From Natronomicrosphaera sp040876735 (lineage in GTDB: Bacteria; Planctomycetota; Phycisphaerae; Phycisphaerales; Phycisphaeraceae), in the NCBI GenBank assembly GCA_040876735.1, contig JBBDPC010000021.1:1-37503 (forward strand): a stretch of DNA of 37,503 nucleotides, in the 5' to 3' direction. Below the pieces are notes generated by a model that did not search any database, had not been told where the DNA came from, and saw only the letters and a program-made list of their open reading frames with translations. Below, one piece after another: positions 8,166 through 16,253 of this stretch; position 1 is the first letter of the stretch; every line of letters starts with the position of its first letter. The position numbers were made by a program, and so were the translations under genes.

Positions 8166-9239
8166 TCACTCCCGGATGACCGGGACCTCGCGCCAGCCTT
8201 GGCCTTGGGTGAACTCGCGGACGCTGAAGCACCAGATGACCACGCGCTTGCCTGCGAGGTTGTCGCCGCGGCGCAGCAGTGCGATGCGCGAGGGGGTGGC
8301 ACCGCTGCCGCGCACGCCGACCACGTCGGGCGCGAAGCCCAGCTCGGCGGCAAGCTGCTCGGCCAGGCCGGCACCGGTGGCGTGCAGGTCGCTGCCGACG
8401 TGGAACACCAGCGTGTGGCTGTCGCCGACCAGCAGCACCGGGCTCTCGCGCCACGGCTCGACCGGCTGCCCGCTGGCCGGGTCGGTCACGAACCGCAAGG
8501 GCAGCGTCTCCTTTTCCATCGTCGGGTCTTCCAGCATCTGGTACAGGTCGCCGGTGATGGTGACGTCCCGCCACTCGGTGTCGTAGTCGTGCTGCGCGAC
8601 ATCCTCGAACCACGGCGCGGCGCGCAGCCGCTCGGCGAGCAGCTCGGCAGTGAACACGCTGGCGAGGCCCGACCAGTGCGTGTCCTGCCGGCAGTACAGC
8701 GGCCCGCGCAGCTCCGCCTCGCGGCGCCACGCGAGCAGGCGCGGCGTGAGGTCGAGCACCTCCACGCCCTCGGCCTCGAGGCGCTCGTAGAACCGCACGT
8801 GGTGCGTGTCCAGCCGCTGCTCGGCCACGCCCGCGCCCGCGTCCGCCGGCAGCTTGTCCGGATAGATCACCGCCTTCGCCGGTACGGGCAGCAGGATCAG
8901 CTCGATGCCCGCGCGCTCGAGCTGGGCATGGAAGTCGAGGATCGCCGGGGTCGGGTCCGCCCAGTCGGGGTTGGCGGCCTCGGAGACCTCCACCGCCCGC
9001 TCGCCCCAGAACGCTCCCACCCCGAGGTGCCGCAACTCGGGCACGAACCACAACCAGCCGTCCGCGCCCTCGAGCACCATCTGCTCCTGGGCCTGCGCCC
9101 GCTCGGCCGTCTCGGCCAGCCCGGCCTGCCAGTCGGTGGGCTCCGGCTCGGCGGCGAACGTCGGCGCCGCCATCACAGCCAGGACGCCAAGCGCCGCCAG
9201 CGCCATGTTCCATCGCCCCATTGGTCTCCCGCTCATCAT
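8166..9239 (-). CDS. AlgJ/AlgX-like SGNH O-acetyltransferase protein
   Basis: A 357-residue exported protein. The ATG at 9239 is chosen because AAGGAG lies 6 bases upstream. A signal sequence (MALAALGVLAVMAAPTFA) precedes a domain of the alginate O-acetyltransferase AlgJ/AlgX type. It has GADGWLWF near the start, GIELILLPVPAKAVIYP, CRQDTHWSG (DxH of the catalytic set, near residue 185), and LLVGDSHT (the SGNH serine, near residue 270). In the family these proteins pass acetyl groups, supplied by an AlgI-type membrane protein, onto an exported polysaccharide in the periplasm. It is last in the minus-strand set after AlgI and the longer AlgJ paralogue (36-base gap) and lacks the C-terminal extension of that paralogue. 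Confidence 0.88.
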   Translation of the reverse strand: MMSGRPMGRWNMALAALGVLAVMAAPTFAAEPEPTDWQAGLAETAERAQAQEQMVLEGADGWLWFVPELRHLGVGAFWGERAVEVSEAANPDWADPTPAILDFHAQLERAGIELILLPVPAKAVIYPDKLPADAGAGVAEQRLDTHHVRFYERLEAEGVEVLDLTPRLLAWRREAELRGPLYCRQDTHWSGLASVFTAELLAERLRAAPWFEDVAQHDYDTEWRDVTITGDLYQMLEDPTMEKETLPLRFVTDPASGQPVEPWRESPVLLVGDSHTLVFHVGSDLHATGAGLAEQLAAELGFAPDVVGVRGSGATPSRIALLRRGDNLAGKRVVIWCFSVREFTQGQGWREVPVIRE

Positions 9240-9275
9240 GTCACGCTCCTTGTCCGCCAGGTCCGGCATCTTGCA

Positions 9276-11078
9276 TCACTCCAGCGCCTCGGCCTGTTCG
9301 ATCGGGGCGTACCACCAGCTCGTGACGGTGAAGTCCGCGTCCGTGCCGGTCATCCGCTGCTGCGTCGCCCCGTGCTCGGCCTCGGCCGCGTCCCATGGCA
9401 CGAGGGAGAGGCGCACGCGCTGGCCCGGCTCCCAGCGCGCGGCCGACGTCCATTCATTGTCCGTCATGCCCAGCGTCAGCACCAGCACCTGCTCCGCGTC
9501 GACCTCGCCCTGCACCACCGCCAGCTCGCGCAGGTGCACCGCCACCAGGCAGTCGGCATACGCCACACTGCCCGGCTCCGGCGGCCGGCCGATCGCCTCG
9601 ATCCGAGCTTCGATCACCACGTCGGCGGCCTCGGCGTCTGTCGCCGTGTCGTCTTCTTCATTGTCATCGCCGGACGTGCCGGCGGCGGGCTCGGGCAGTT
9701 CGATGCGCCGCCAGTCGCCGATCAGCAGCTCGCGCTGGGCGAATTGCCACACCACCACCTGCGTCGATGCCAGCCGGTCGCGCCCGCGTGCCAGCTCGGC
9801 CGCCAGGCGCTGGCGTGTGCTGTGGGCTCCGCCGTCGTTGATCACGATCCGGTCCACGCCCAGGCCCAGCTCCACCGCGAGTTGCGCCGCCAGGCCCGCG
9901 TGCTCGCCCCAACCCAGACCCGCCTGCGAATAGATGTTCGAGAAGCTGTCGCCCAGCAGCAGCACGGGGGCTTGGCCGTCGGCGGTGAACCACGCGTCCT
10001 GCGTATCGCGCACCTGCTGGATCGTGACGCGCTCGGGCGGGTAGAGCTGCTGGTGCTCGGGGAGCCTGAGCATGGTGACGATGTCGCCGTGCTGCGTGAC
10101 CATGTGCGGCGAGCGGCGGTAGCGACCCGGCTCGCCGGCGGGCAGGTCGAAGCGCCCGCGGAGCGTGCGGGCCAAGTTGGCGGCGACGCGCTGCATGGTG
10201 GCGGGCCGCCAGTGGGTGTCGGTTTTCAGGTAGGCGGGCGCGTCGGCAACCTCGCCGACGGCGAGGATCGTGGGAGCCGGATCGAGCACGTGTACGCCGG
10301 CGGCCGCCAGCCGTTCGCGGAACGTGGCGTAGGCGGGGTTCTGCAGCAGCCCGTCGGTGCGCGGCCGGTAGCGGGCGGTGACGCGCTCCGGGTGCACCTG
10401 CGGCTTGACCGGCGTGGGCAGCAGGATCAGCTCGATGCCGCGCTCGGCCAGTTGGTCGCGCAGGTCGATGATGGTCGCCACCGGGTCGGCGACGCGGTCG
10501 GCCGCGGGATCGTTGGCATCGGACTGGGCCGGGTCCAGGAACGGGCCGTGGGTGAGGTAGTCGATGCCTGGCTGGTAGAACAGCCATCCCTGCTCGCCGG
10601 TGACCGCCTGTTCGTTGCCCGTGCCGCCGAAGGCGATGAGCGCCCACTGCACGCGCGGCAGCAGCCACGCCGCGAGCGCCGAGTTTTCCTCCACTGCCGT
10701 CTCGAAGCGCTTGAGCCGTTCGGGCGCGGGCAGCGCCGCCTGCACCTCGCCCCACGATCGGGCGCGCACCAGCGCCGCCGGGTCCGGGGCCAGCTCGGTC
10801 ACGCCCCACACCGCGGGCGGCTCGAACGCCGCTTCGCGATCCTCCGGCGCTTGCAGCCAGGCGAGCACCGCCGCGGCGTGCTGGCCCAGCGGCACGCTGA
10901 CCACGGTCGCCAGCAGGCCCAGCACCAGCAGCCAGGCGGTGGCCCGGCCGATGCGCGTGTGGCCGAGCTCGAGCCTGGCCACCTGCTCGCGCGTGAGGTG
11001 GCGCGTGCGCGGCCCGCCCATGGTCGGCGTGGGCTCGCCGGGGTGCGGGGCATCGGGTTGGTGCGCGTCATGGGCCAT
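9276..11078 (-). CDS. AlgJ/AlgX-like SGNH protein with extra C-terminal domain
   Basis: A 600-residue protein, about 240 residues longer than its neighbour paralogue. One membrane segment (roughly residues 46-65, WLLVLGLLATVVSVPLG) anchors it. The AlgJ/AlgX domain follows: GEQGWLFYQPGIDYL, GIELILLPTPVKPQVHP, LKTDTHW (near residue 286) and VLLLGDSFSN (near residue 374), giving the Ser-Asp-His set. After an acidic Asp/Glu linker, residues about 487-590 form an added domain (VVIEARIEAIGRPPEPG, then GMTDNEWTSAARWEPGQRV, RLSLVP). Related segments end the lectin protein at 12716 and the lipoprotein at 16254. CCGGAG lies 8 bases before the start. It lies 15 bases after algI. An O-acetylation role is from family knowledge; the role of the extra domain is unknown. 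Confidence 0.88.
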   Translation of the reverse strand: MAHDAHQPDAPHPGEPTPTMGGPRTRHLTREQVARLELGHTRIGRATAWLLVLGLLATVVSVPLGQHAAAVLAWLQAPEDREAAFEPPAVWGVTELAPDPAALVRARSWGEVQAALPAPERLKRFETAVEENSALAAWLLPRVQWALIAFGGTGNEQAVTGEQGWLFYQPGIDYLTHGPFLDPAQSDANDPAADRVADPVATIIDLRDQLAERGIELILLPTPVKPQVHPERVTARYRPRTDGLLQNPAYATFRERLAAAGVHVLDPAPTILAVGEVADAPAYLKTDTHWRPATMQRVAANLARTLRGRFDLPAGEPGRYRRSPHMVTQHGDIVTMLRLPEHQQLYPPERVTIQQVRDTQDAWFTADGQAPVLLLGDSFSNIYSQAGLGWGEHAGLAAQLAVELGLGVDRIVINDGGAHSTRQRLAAELARGRDRLASTQVVVWQFAQRELLIGDWRRIELPEPAAGTSGDDNEEDDTATDAEAADVVIEARIEAIGRPPEPGSVAYADCLVAVHLRELAVVQGEVDAEQVLVLTLGMTDNEWTSAARWEPGQRVRLSLVPWDAAEAEHGATQQRMTGTDADFTVTSWWYAPIEQAEALE

Positions 11079-11093
11079 GCGGCCGGCTCCGGG

Positions 11094-12551
11094 TCAGAAG
11101 ATAAAGTAGATGAACGGGTTGTACGACTGCGCCTCGAGCAGCGCCAGCGCCGCCCACATCAGCGCCAGGCACGCCGCCGCCTTTGCCGGGGTGATTGCGC
11201 GCGTCCAGTCCCAGCTCTGCGGCGCGAAGAACGCCACCGCCACCGCCGCCGAGACCATCACCACGTAGTACGGATCGTGAATCACCCCCGCCACCAGCGC
11301 CGCGCCCGCCGTCGGCTCGGCCAGGGCGAGCATGGCCCCGAGGTAGCTCAGCGCGTGCGGCAGGTCTTCCGCCCGGAAGAACACCCACGCCACCAGCACC
11401 ACCACGAACGTCAGCACCACCTGCGCCGCCCCCGGCAGGTGGCGGTAGAAGCTGCCCTTGCCCTGCATGCGCTCGAACGCCAGCCACCCGCCGTGGATCG
11501 CCCCCCAGACCACGAACGTCCACGCCGCGCCGTGCCACAGCCCGCCGAGCACCATCACCAGCAGCAGGTTCACGTACGTGCGCGCTGGGCCCTTGCGGTT
11601 GCCCCCGAGCGGAATGTAGAGATAGTCGCGCAGCCACGTCGAGAGGCTGATGTGCCAGCGCCGCCAGAACTCGGTGATCGATCGGCTGCGGTAGGGGCTG
11701 TCAAAGTTCTTGGGAAAGACGAACCCGAGCATCAGCCCCAGGCCGATGGCCATGTCGCTGTAGCCGGAGAAGTCGAAGTAGATCTGCATCGCGTAGGCCA
11801 CCGCGCCGTACCACGCGTCGGCCACACCCAGCCCGCGGGCGTCAAAGCACGTGTCCGCCACCATGCCGCACGGATTCGCCAGCGCCACCTTCTTGAACAG
11901 GCCCAGACACATCAGCGACGCGCCGCGGGCGAACTTCTCCAGCGTGTGGCTGCGGTGGCGAAGCTGATCGTCCACCTCCTGAAAGCGGATGATCGGCCCG
12001 GCCACGAGCTGCGGAAACATGCTCACATAACAGGCGAAGTCGATCGGGTGCCGCATCGCCCGCGCCTCGCCGCGGTAGATGTCGATCGTGTAGCTCATCG
12101 ACTGGAACGTGTAGAAGCTGATGCCCAGCGGCAGCACCACCCGCAGCGTCGTCTGCCACTGCGCCGCCTCCAGGCCCAGCATCTGCAGCAGGCCGTTGTA
12201 GCTGTCGACGCCGAAGTTGAAGTACTTGAAAAAGCCCAGCAGCCCCAGGTTCGTCACCACCGACACCGCCACCGCCCACTTCTGCGCCCCGCTGCGGGCT
12301 GTGCCGGGCGTGAGCGTCTCGATCGGCCGACGCCAGTCCGTCAGCCGCCGCGCAATCACCAGCCCGGCGATGTAGTCCACTGCCGTGGAAAACAGCATCA
12401 GCAGCACGAACGCCGGGTTCGCCCACCCGTAGAACAGGTAGCTCAGCCCCGTGAGCATCAGGTGCCGGCCGCGCCGCCATGGCAGCGCGTAATACAGCGC
12501 CAGCGCCAACGGCAGGAAGTAGAACACGAACAGGTGCGAGCTGAAGACCAT
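11094..12551 (-). CDS. AlgI-type MBOAT acyltransferase
   Basis: A 485-residue polytopic membrane protein of the MBOAT family, like AlgI of Pseudomonas alginate acetylation. It is expected to carry an activated acetyl group across the membrane to AlgJ-type partners. Recognisable parts are the N-terminal FVFYFLPLALALYY, the conserved FFKYFNF, LPLGISFYTFQSMSY, QLVAGPIIRF, IYFDFSGYSDMAIGLG, FWRRWHISLSTWLRDYLYIPLGG (first conserved His, near residue 297) and GLWHGAAWTFVVWG (catalytic His, near residue 340). The ATG at 12551 has GAGG a few bases upstream. The two AlgJ-like genes follow, the first after 15 bases, so these three are an operon. The lectin/propeller gene ends 164 bases upstream on the same strand. 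Confidence 0.95.
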   Translation of the reverse strand: MVFSSHLFVFYFLPLALALYYALPWRRGRHLMLTGLSYLFYGWANPAFVLLMLFSTAVDYIAGLVIARRLTDWRRPIETLTPGTARSGAQKWAVAVSVVTNLGLLGFFKYFNFGVDSYNGLLQMLGLEAAQWQTTLRVVLPLGISFYTFQSMSYTIDIYRGEARAMRHPIDFACYVSMFPQLVAGPIIRFQEVDDQLRHRSHTLEKFARGASLMCLGLFKKVALANPCGMVADTCFDARGLGVADAWYGAVAYAMQIYFDFSGYSDMAIGLGLMLGFVFPKNFDSPYRSRSITEFWRRWHISLSTWLRDYLYIPLGGNRKGPARTYVNLLLVMVLGGLWHGAAWTFVVWGAIHGGWLAFERMQGKGSFYRHLPGAAQVVLTFVVVLVAWVFFRAEDLPHALSYLGAMLALAEPTAGAALVAGVIHDPYYVVMVSAAVAVAFFAPQSWDWTRAITPAKAAACLALMWAALALLEAQSYNPFIYFIF

Positions 12552-12715
12552 CAAGCCTCGCTAAACGAAATTGCCTGCCTTTCCGCGCCCGACACGTCGG
12601 CCAGCGTTGCATGGCATACCAGTTCGATCCGACAACACCCGTCTTCTGACCCATTCAAAGCCTGGTCGAACCTTGCCACGCAGACATGGCGCCGCTCAGC
12701 GTGACCGCCACACGC

Positions 12716-14932
12716 TCACCGCTCCCGCAACGATGAGCCGCCGACATCGAAAAACATTGGAGCTTCGAGGTCGGCCACCGTGTCAACAAGAAACTCAGGC
12801 CCGAGCACATCTTCGTGGCGCTCAAACGGCTCGAGGACCAACTCGATCATCTGCCCCTCCTCCACCTGCGTAAAAAGCACCGCCTCGCGGTCAAACACCG
12901 TCCAATGAGCCACACGGATATTCTCGTAGAGCTTGACGCCCTCCAAGGGCTCGCCTTCCAGCGCATCAACTTCATAAAGGTATACCGACAGACCACGATA
13001 ATATGGTGCGTTGGTCAGGTCGGGCGGGCTCGACTTCTCCAGCAGCCGACCGGTGATGCGAAGGCGCGGCGCAGGTGCTCGGTCAGCTTCAAGAGCGGCG
13101 AGCATCGCGGCCTCAGCGGCAACCTCCTCCGGCGTCAACACGTCACTGTGAAAGGCAAACTTTTGGATCCGCCCCGCCCAGCGATTGTCCGCGTCGCCGA
13201 GAATCATGTCATCCACTTCCCACACGTCCGGGCCATCAATCACCGGCGGCTCGCTACCGGTTCGTGGGTAGACCCGCTGCCCATCGCGATAGCATCGCAG
13301 TTCACCGTCCTGCCAGGTGACGGCGACGTGGACCGCCGCGCCGCCCATGATCATCAACTCCACGGGCTCCGGCTCGGCACCTTCGTCCGCACTGCCCAGC
13401 GCCAAAAGCAGCCGGTTGTCCCGCTGCGACAAGACGATATTCGGTTGATCGTCCTTGCCCGGCACGGAGAAAATGTCGCCTTGCTGCAGCATGTCAGCGG
13501 GATGAATGCGAAGCTGGAATGAAAAAGCACGCGACTCGCCCAATGCGGCGGAAAGCGGTTCTGCCGTTCGACTGGCGACGTAGTGGCCTGCGTGCATCAC
13601 GAGGGCGCCGTGAGGTCCTTCGTAGGCCTGGCCCTGAGGTCGCAGCCCGTTGGGCCCGATACCGTAACCCTGCAGCGGATTGCCCTCCATGTCGAGCGCC
13701 ACGATCTGGCTGCGGTTGGAGTAGGAAAACAGCAGATTCGTCCGGCTCACCGGCCACTGGTCCGCCGCCTCGACCGCGGCGCCGCCCCCCGCGGGCAGCG
13801 CCGTCGCCGACCCCGTCTCGCCCGTGCCCTCCGGGTGTTCCGGCGTCACGCCTGTCTCGATCCAAGCATAACCATTCGCCTCACGGTTGGGCGAGGACGA
13901 AACCTGTACCCACTGTTCGATGCGCTCGAAACGCTCGTCGAACCGCCCGATCAGCAGATCCCCACGAACCGTGTTCTCCTCACGTGACCCATCAAGCGGA
14001 TAGGCTGCGGTCAGAAAACGCGGGTGATTCGTCCAGCGTGGCGCCGCGCAATCCATCGTCCCGAGGTTGCCGGGCATGTCTTCGTTCAGTGAAATCCGCC
14101 GCGCGCCTTCACTGTCATGGTCGTAGACCATGATCTCGGCGTGATTGCCTCGCATGTAGAAATAGCGATAACTGTTGTCCGGCGCCATTGCCGGCCAGCA
14201 GCCCCAGCCACCTTCGTTGCGCCCCTGCCACGTGTTCGTCTCGAAATCGATCACGCCGACGTTCGGCCACGGAAACGAGCCCGCGGCGTATCGCCCATCC
14301 GCAGACAGCGTGAACTGACTCTCGATGCCCGTCTGATCCCAGATGAGTTCGGCAGACTCCCGGTCCACCCCCTCGTCCGTCAGACGGTAGCGGTACACCC
14401 GAGCCTTCTCATCCTCATCATGACGGTTGCCCAACTCCCACACACGCACGTAATCGGCCGCGGTGTAAAGGTACTCCACCTGCTCCTCGGCATCCCAACG
14501 CGTGGACAGAACCACCCAGTCATCACCCTCAAGCAGCTTCCGCCGGTTGCTGCCGTCGTAGTCGATGATCCACGCACATTCATTGACCAGGTCCGACCAG
14601 ATCACCCGCTTGCCGTCACGCGTCACCATCACGTTGACAAAGCTGCCAGGCTCCTCCACGAGCACCCGTTCCGCGCCCTCCGCCGTGTCGAAAACGACCA
14701 GTTCATGCCCGTCCGCCTCGTTGTAAAGCGATAGCCCCTCGGGGTCGACATTGCGCGGCCACACCAGCTTGACACGCGCCCCATCCGTCAGGGCCAGCAA
14801 TTCACGTTCAAGATCCTCCCCGGAGGGCGCGTCGCTGTACGCCGTGCTCGCAGTGAAAAACGCCGCAACGGCAAGGCCGATGCATGAGACCTTCAACGCC
14901 TGCGTCCACCGGGATCGGCAAATAGACCACAT
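12716..14932 (-). CDS. Exported beta-propeller protein with LamG-like lectin domain
   Basis: A 738-residue exported protein. The ATG at 14932 has TGGAG 7 bases upstream and gives a signal peptide (ALKVSCIGLAVAAFFTASTAYS). Residues about 30-440 look like a TolB/WD40-type propeller (GKRVIWSDL, FTLSADGRYAAG, GCWPAMAPDNSYRYFY, RWTNHPRFLTAAY). Residues about 467-614 resemble a LamG/concanavalin-like lectin fold (FSFQLRIHPADM, VHVAVTWQDGELRCYRDGQ, FAFHSDVLTPEE). Residues about 622-735 (LRITGRLLEKSSPPD onward) match the extra domain of the AlgJ-like protein and of the lipoprotein at 16254. It is upstream of algI on the same strand. A role in binding or sensing the acetylated polymer at the surface is inferred, not shown. 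Confidence 0.82.
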   Translation of the reverse strand: MWSICRSRWTQALKVSCIGLAVAAFFTASTAYSDAPSGEDLERELLALTDGARVKLVWPRNVDPEGLSLYNEADGHELVVFDTAEGAERVLVEEPGSFVNVMVTRDGKRVIWSDLVNECAWIIDYDGSNRRKLLEGDDWVVLSTRWDAEEQVEYLYTAADYVRVWELGNRHDEDEKARVYRYRLTDEGVDRESAELIWDQTGIESQFTLSADGRYAAGSFPWPNVGVIDFETNTWQGRNEGGWGCWPAMAPDNSYRYFYMRGNHAEIMVYDHDSEGARRISLNEDMPGNLGTMDCAAPRWTNHPRFLTAAYPLDGSREENTVRGDLLIGRFDERFERIEQWVQVSSSPNREANGYAWIETGVTPEHPEGTGETGSATALPAGGGAAVEAADQWPVSRTNLLFSYSNRSQIVALDMEGNPLQGYGIGPNGLRPQGQAYEGPHGALVMHAGHYVASRTAEPLSAALGESRAFSFQLRIHPADMLQQGDIFSVPGKDDQPNIVLSQRDNRLLLALGSADEGAEPEPVELMIMGGAAVHVAVTWQDGELRCYRDGQRVYPRTGSEPPVIDGPDVWEVDDMILGDADNRWAGRIQKFAFHSDVLTPEEVAAEAAMLAALEADRAPAPRLRITGRLLEKSSPPDLTNAPYYRGLSVYLYEVDALEGEPLEGVKLYENIRVAHWTVFDREAVLFTQVEEGQMIELVLEPFERHEDVLGPEFLVDTVADLEAPMFFDVGGSSLRER

Positions 14933-14946
14933 GGGCTCACTCCAGT

Positions 14947-15003
14947 TTGATTTCAGCATGGCGACCACTGTAAACTAATTTCACGCAGCTTTCACGTGCA
15001 AGC
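14947..15003 (+). promoter_or_regulatory. Candidate promoter with CACGTG operator before exported propeller gene
   Basis: TTGATT (14947-14952) and TAAACT (14971-14976), spaced 18, look like a sigma-70-type promoter reading towards the gene at 15098. The palindrome GCTTTCACGTGCAAGC at 14988-15003 (one mismatched pair) lies where transcription would begin, the usual place for a repressor site. It is also in the intergenic space of the divergent lectin gene. A second TTTCACG lies 11 bases upstream of the one in the palindrome. Confidence 0.5.
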
Positions 15004-15097
15004 GATCTGGTGGCAAGGCCGGGCTTTCTTTCTTCAGTCGCTGTTCCAGACGAAGGCGCGCCAGATCAGGAACAGCCTTGAGCAGGAGCGCAAACCG

Positions 15098-16156
15098 ATG
15101 TTCCGAACCCTTCTGATGTCTTTGACCCTGACCAGCGCCATGCTGGCCGCCTCCACGGCCACGGCCCAGGCCCTCGACGGCTTTGCCGTCACCAGTCATG
15201 GCGCGTTTGGCGACCATCCGGAGGCCTACCAAAGCAAGCCGGGGGTGATCGTCCGCCACGAGATCCGCGACGGCGAGGTGACCAGCAGCAGCGAGATTCA
15301 TGCCGGCCCCGCGCGTGTGCCGACCATCAGCCCCGATGGCGAGCAGGTCGCCTTTCTCAAGGCCAGCGGGATCATCGCCGTCATGCCCGCGGAAGGCGGC
15401 CCGGTGAAGGATCTGGTCCAGGCCAATCCCGGCAGCCACATCGATTTCGCCGCTGACGGCTGGATCTACTACAACCTCGGCTCGTGGACCCAAGATACCT
15501 CCAGACGCTTCCGCCGGGTCAACGCCAACACTGGCGAGGACGAACGCGTCGCGGAAATCGAAGGCACTCGCGTCTGGCGCTTCCAGGTTACCAACGATGG
15601 CGAAAGCATGATGATCGGCCCCCTCGGCGGGATTTATGTGTACGACCTGGTCAAGAACGATGGCCATCTCGGCGCCCACAACGAGTTTCCCGGTCTGCCA
15701 CGGTACAAAGATAACATGGGAGCCTGCCAGGGCGGACTGTCGCCCAGCGGCAGGTACCTGCTGGCCGGCAACGAAGCCCACAGTGGCGTGCACATCATCG
15801 ACTGGGAGACGCGGGAGGAAGCTGCAACGGTGCTTTATCGAACGTACGACGGCCGCACGCCCACGCCGTGGTTTACCTATCCCGTCGGGACCAAGCATGG
15901 CATCAACGGCTTTTCCACCAACAGCGATGAGTGGCTGATGGTGCGCCTGATCACGGATGATCAGGGCCCGGAGAATGCTGGCAACGTCGTCCTGGTGAAC
16001 TGGGCCAGGCAGCAGATGGTGCCGTTGACCCACCACGAGTTCGGCGACGGACTCAGCGACCATCTCGGCGATCTCTGGGTCGAGGGCCACAGCCCGGGTG
16101 ACCCGGTGGACCCTCTGCCCGACCGCAACGACCTGAGCGGACTTCTGGCGGAGTAA
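15098..16156 (+). CDS. Exported TolB/WD40-like beta-propeller protein
   Basis: A 352-residue exported protein. The ATG at 15098 has AGGAG 9 bases upstream and yields a signal peptide (LLMSLTLTSAMLAASTATAQA). The body carries propeller-blade patterns: PTISPDGEQVAFLKASGIIAV, GGIYVYDL, CQGGLSPSGRYLLAGNE followed by a HSGVHIIDW strand. The Cys-containing blade (GACQGGLSPSGRY) aligns with blades in the two neighbouring propeller proteins (GCWPAMAPDNSYR and GCNGTISPDNTCR), so the three appear to be paralogues. It lacks the lectin and the extra C-terminal domains of the others. It is divergent from the lectin gene across the CACGTG operator and 97 bases ahead of the lipoprotein gene. No catalytic residues recognised. 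Confidence 0.82.
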   Translation: MFRTLLMSLTLTSAMLAASTATAQALDGFAVTSHGAFGDHPEAYQSKPGVIVRHEIRDGEVTSSSEIHAGPARVPTISPDGEQVAFLKASGIIAVMPAEGGPVKDLVQANPGSHIDFAADGWIYYNLGSWTQDTSRRFRRVNANTGEDERVAEIEGTRVWRFQVTNDGESMMIGPLGGIYVYDLVKNDGHLGAHNEFPGLPRYKDNMGACQGGLSPSGRYLLAGNEAHSGVHIIDWETREEAATVLYRTYDGRTPTPWFTYPVGTKHGINGFSTNSDEWLMVRLITDDQGPENAGNVVLVNWARQQMVPLTHHEFGDGLSDHLGDLWVEGHSPGDPVDPLPDRNDLSGLLAE

Positions 16157-16253
16157 TCCGCCGAAGGCTCGCGCAGGAATCGCTTGCGTCGCGCGAGATT
16201 CCCGGCCGCAAGGGACCGTTGAAACGACGCCACCCGTTCAGGAGTCGTCTTAC

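Noticed and set aside
8079..12704. A very long plus-strand open frame (about 1540 codons) opposite the AlgI/AlgJ genes
   Set aside because: Its product is Arg/Gln/His/Val-rich without motifs, and the opposite strand has clear AlgI and AlgJ signatures with ribosome sites. It is a by-product of high GC.
16170..16200. Hairpin CTCGCGC/GCGCGAG between the propeller and lipoprotein genes
   Set aside because: Loop of about 16 bases and no T run; the two genes are probably co-transcribed.
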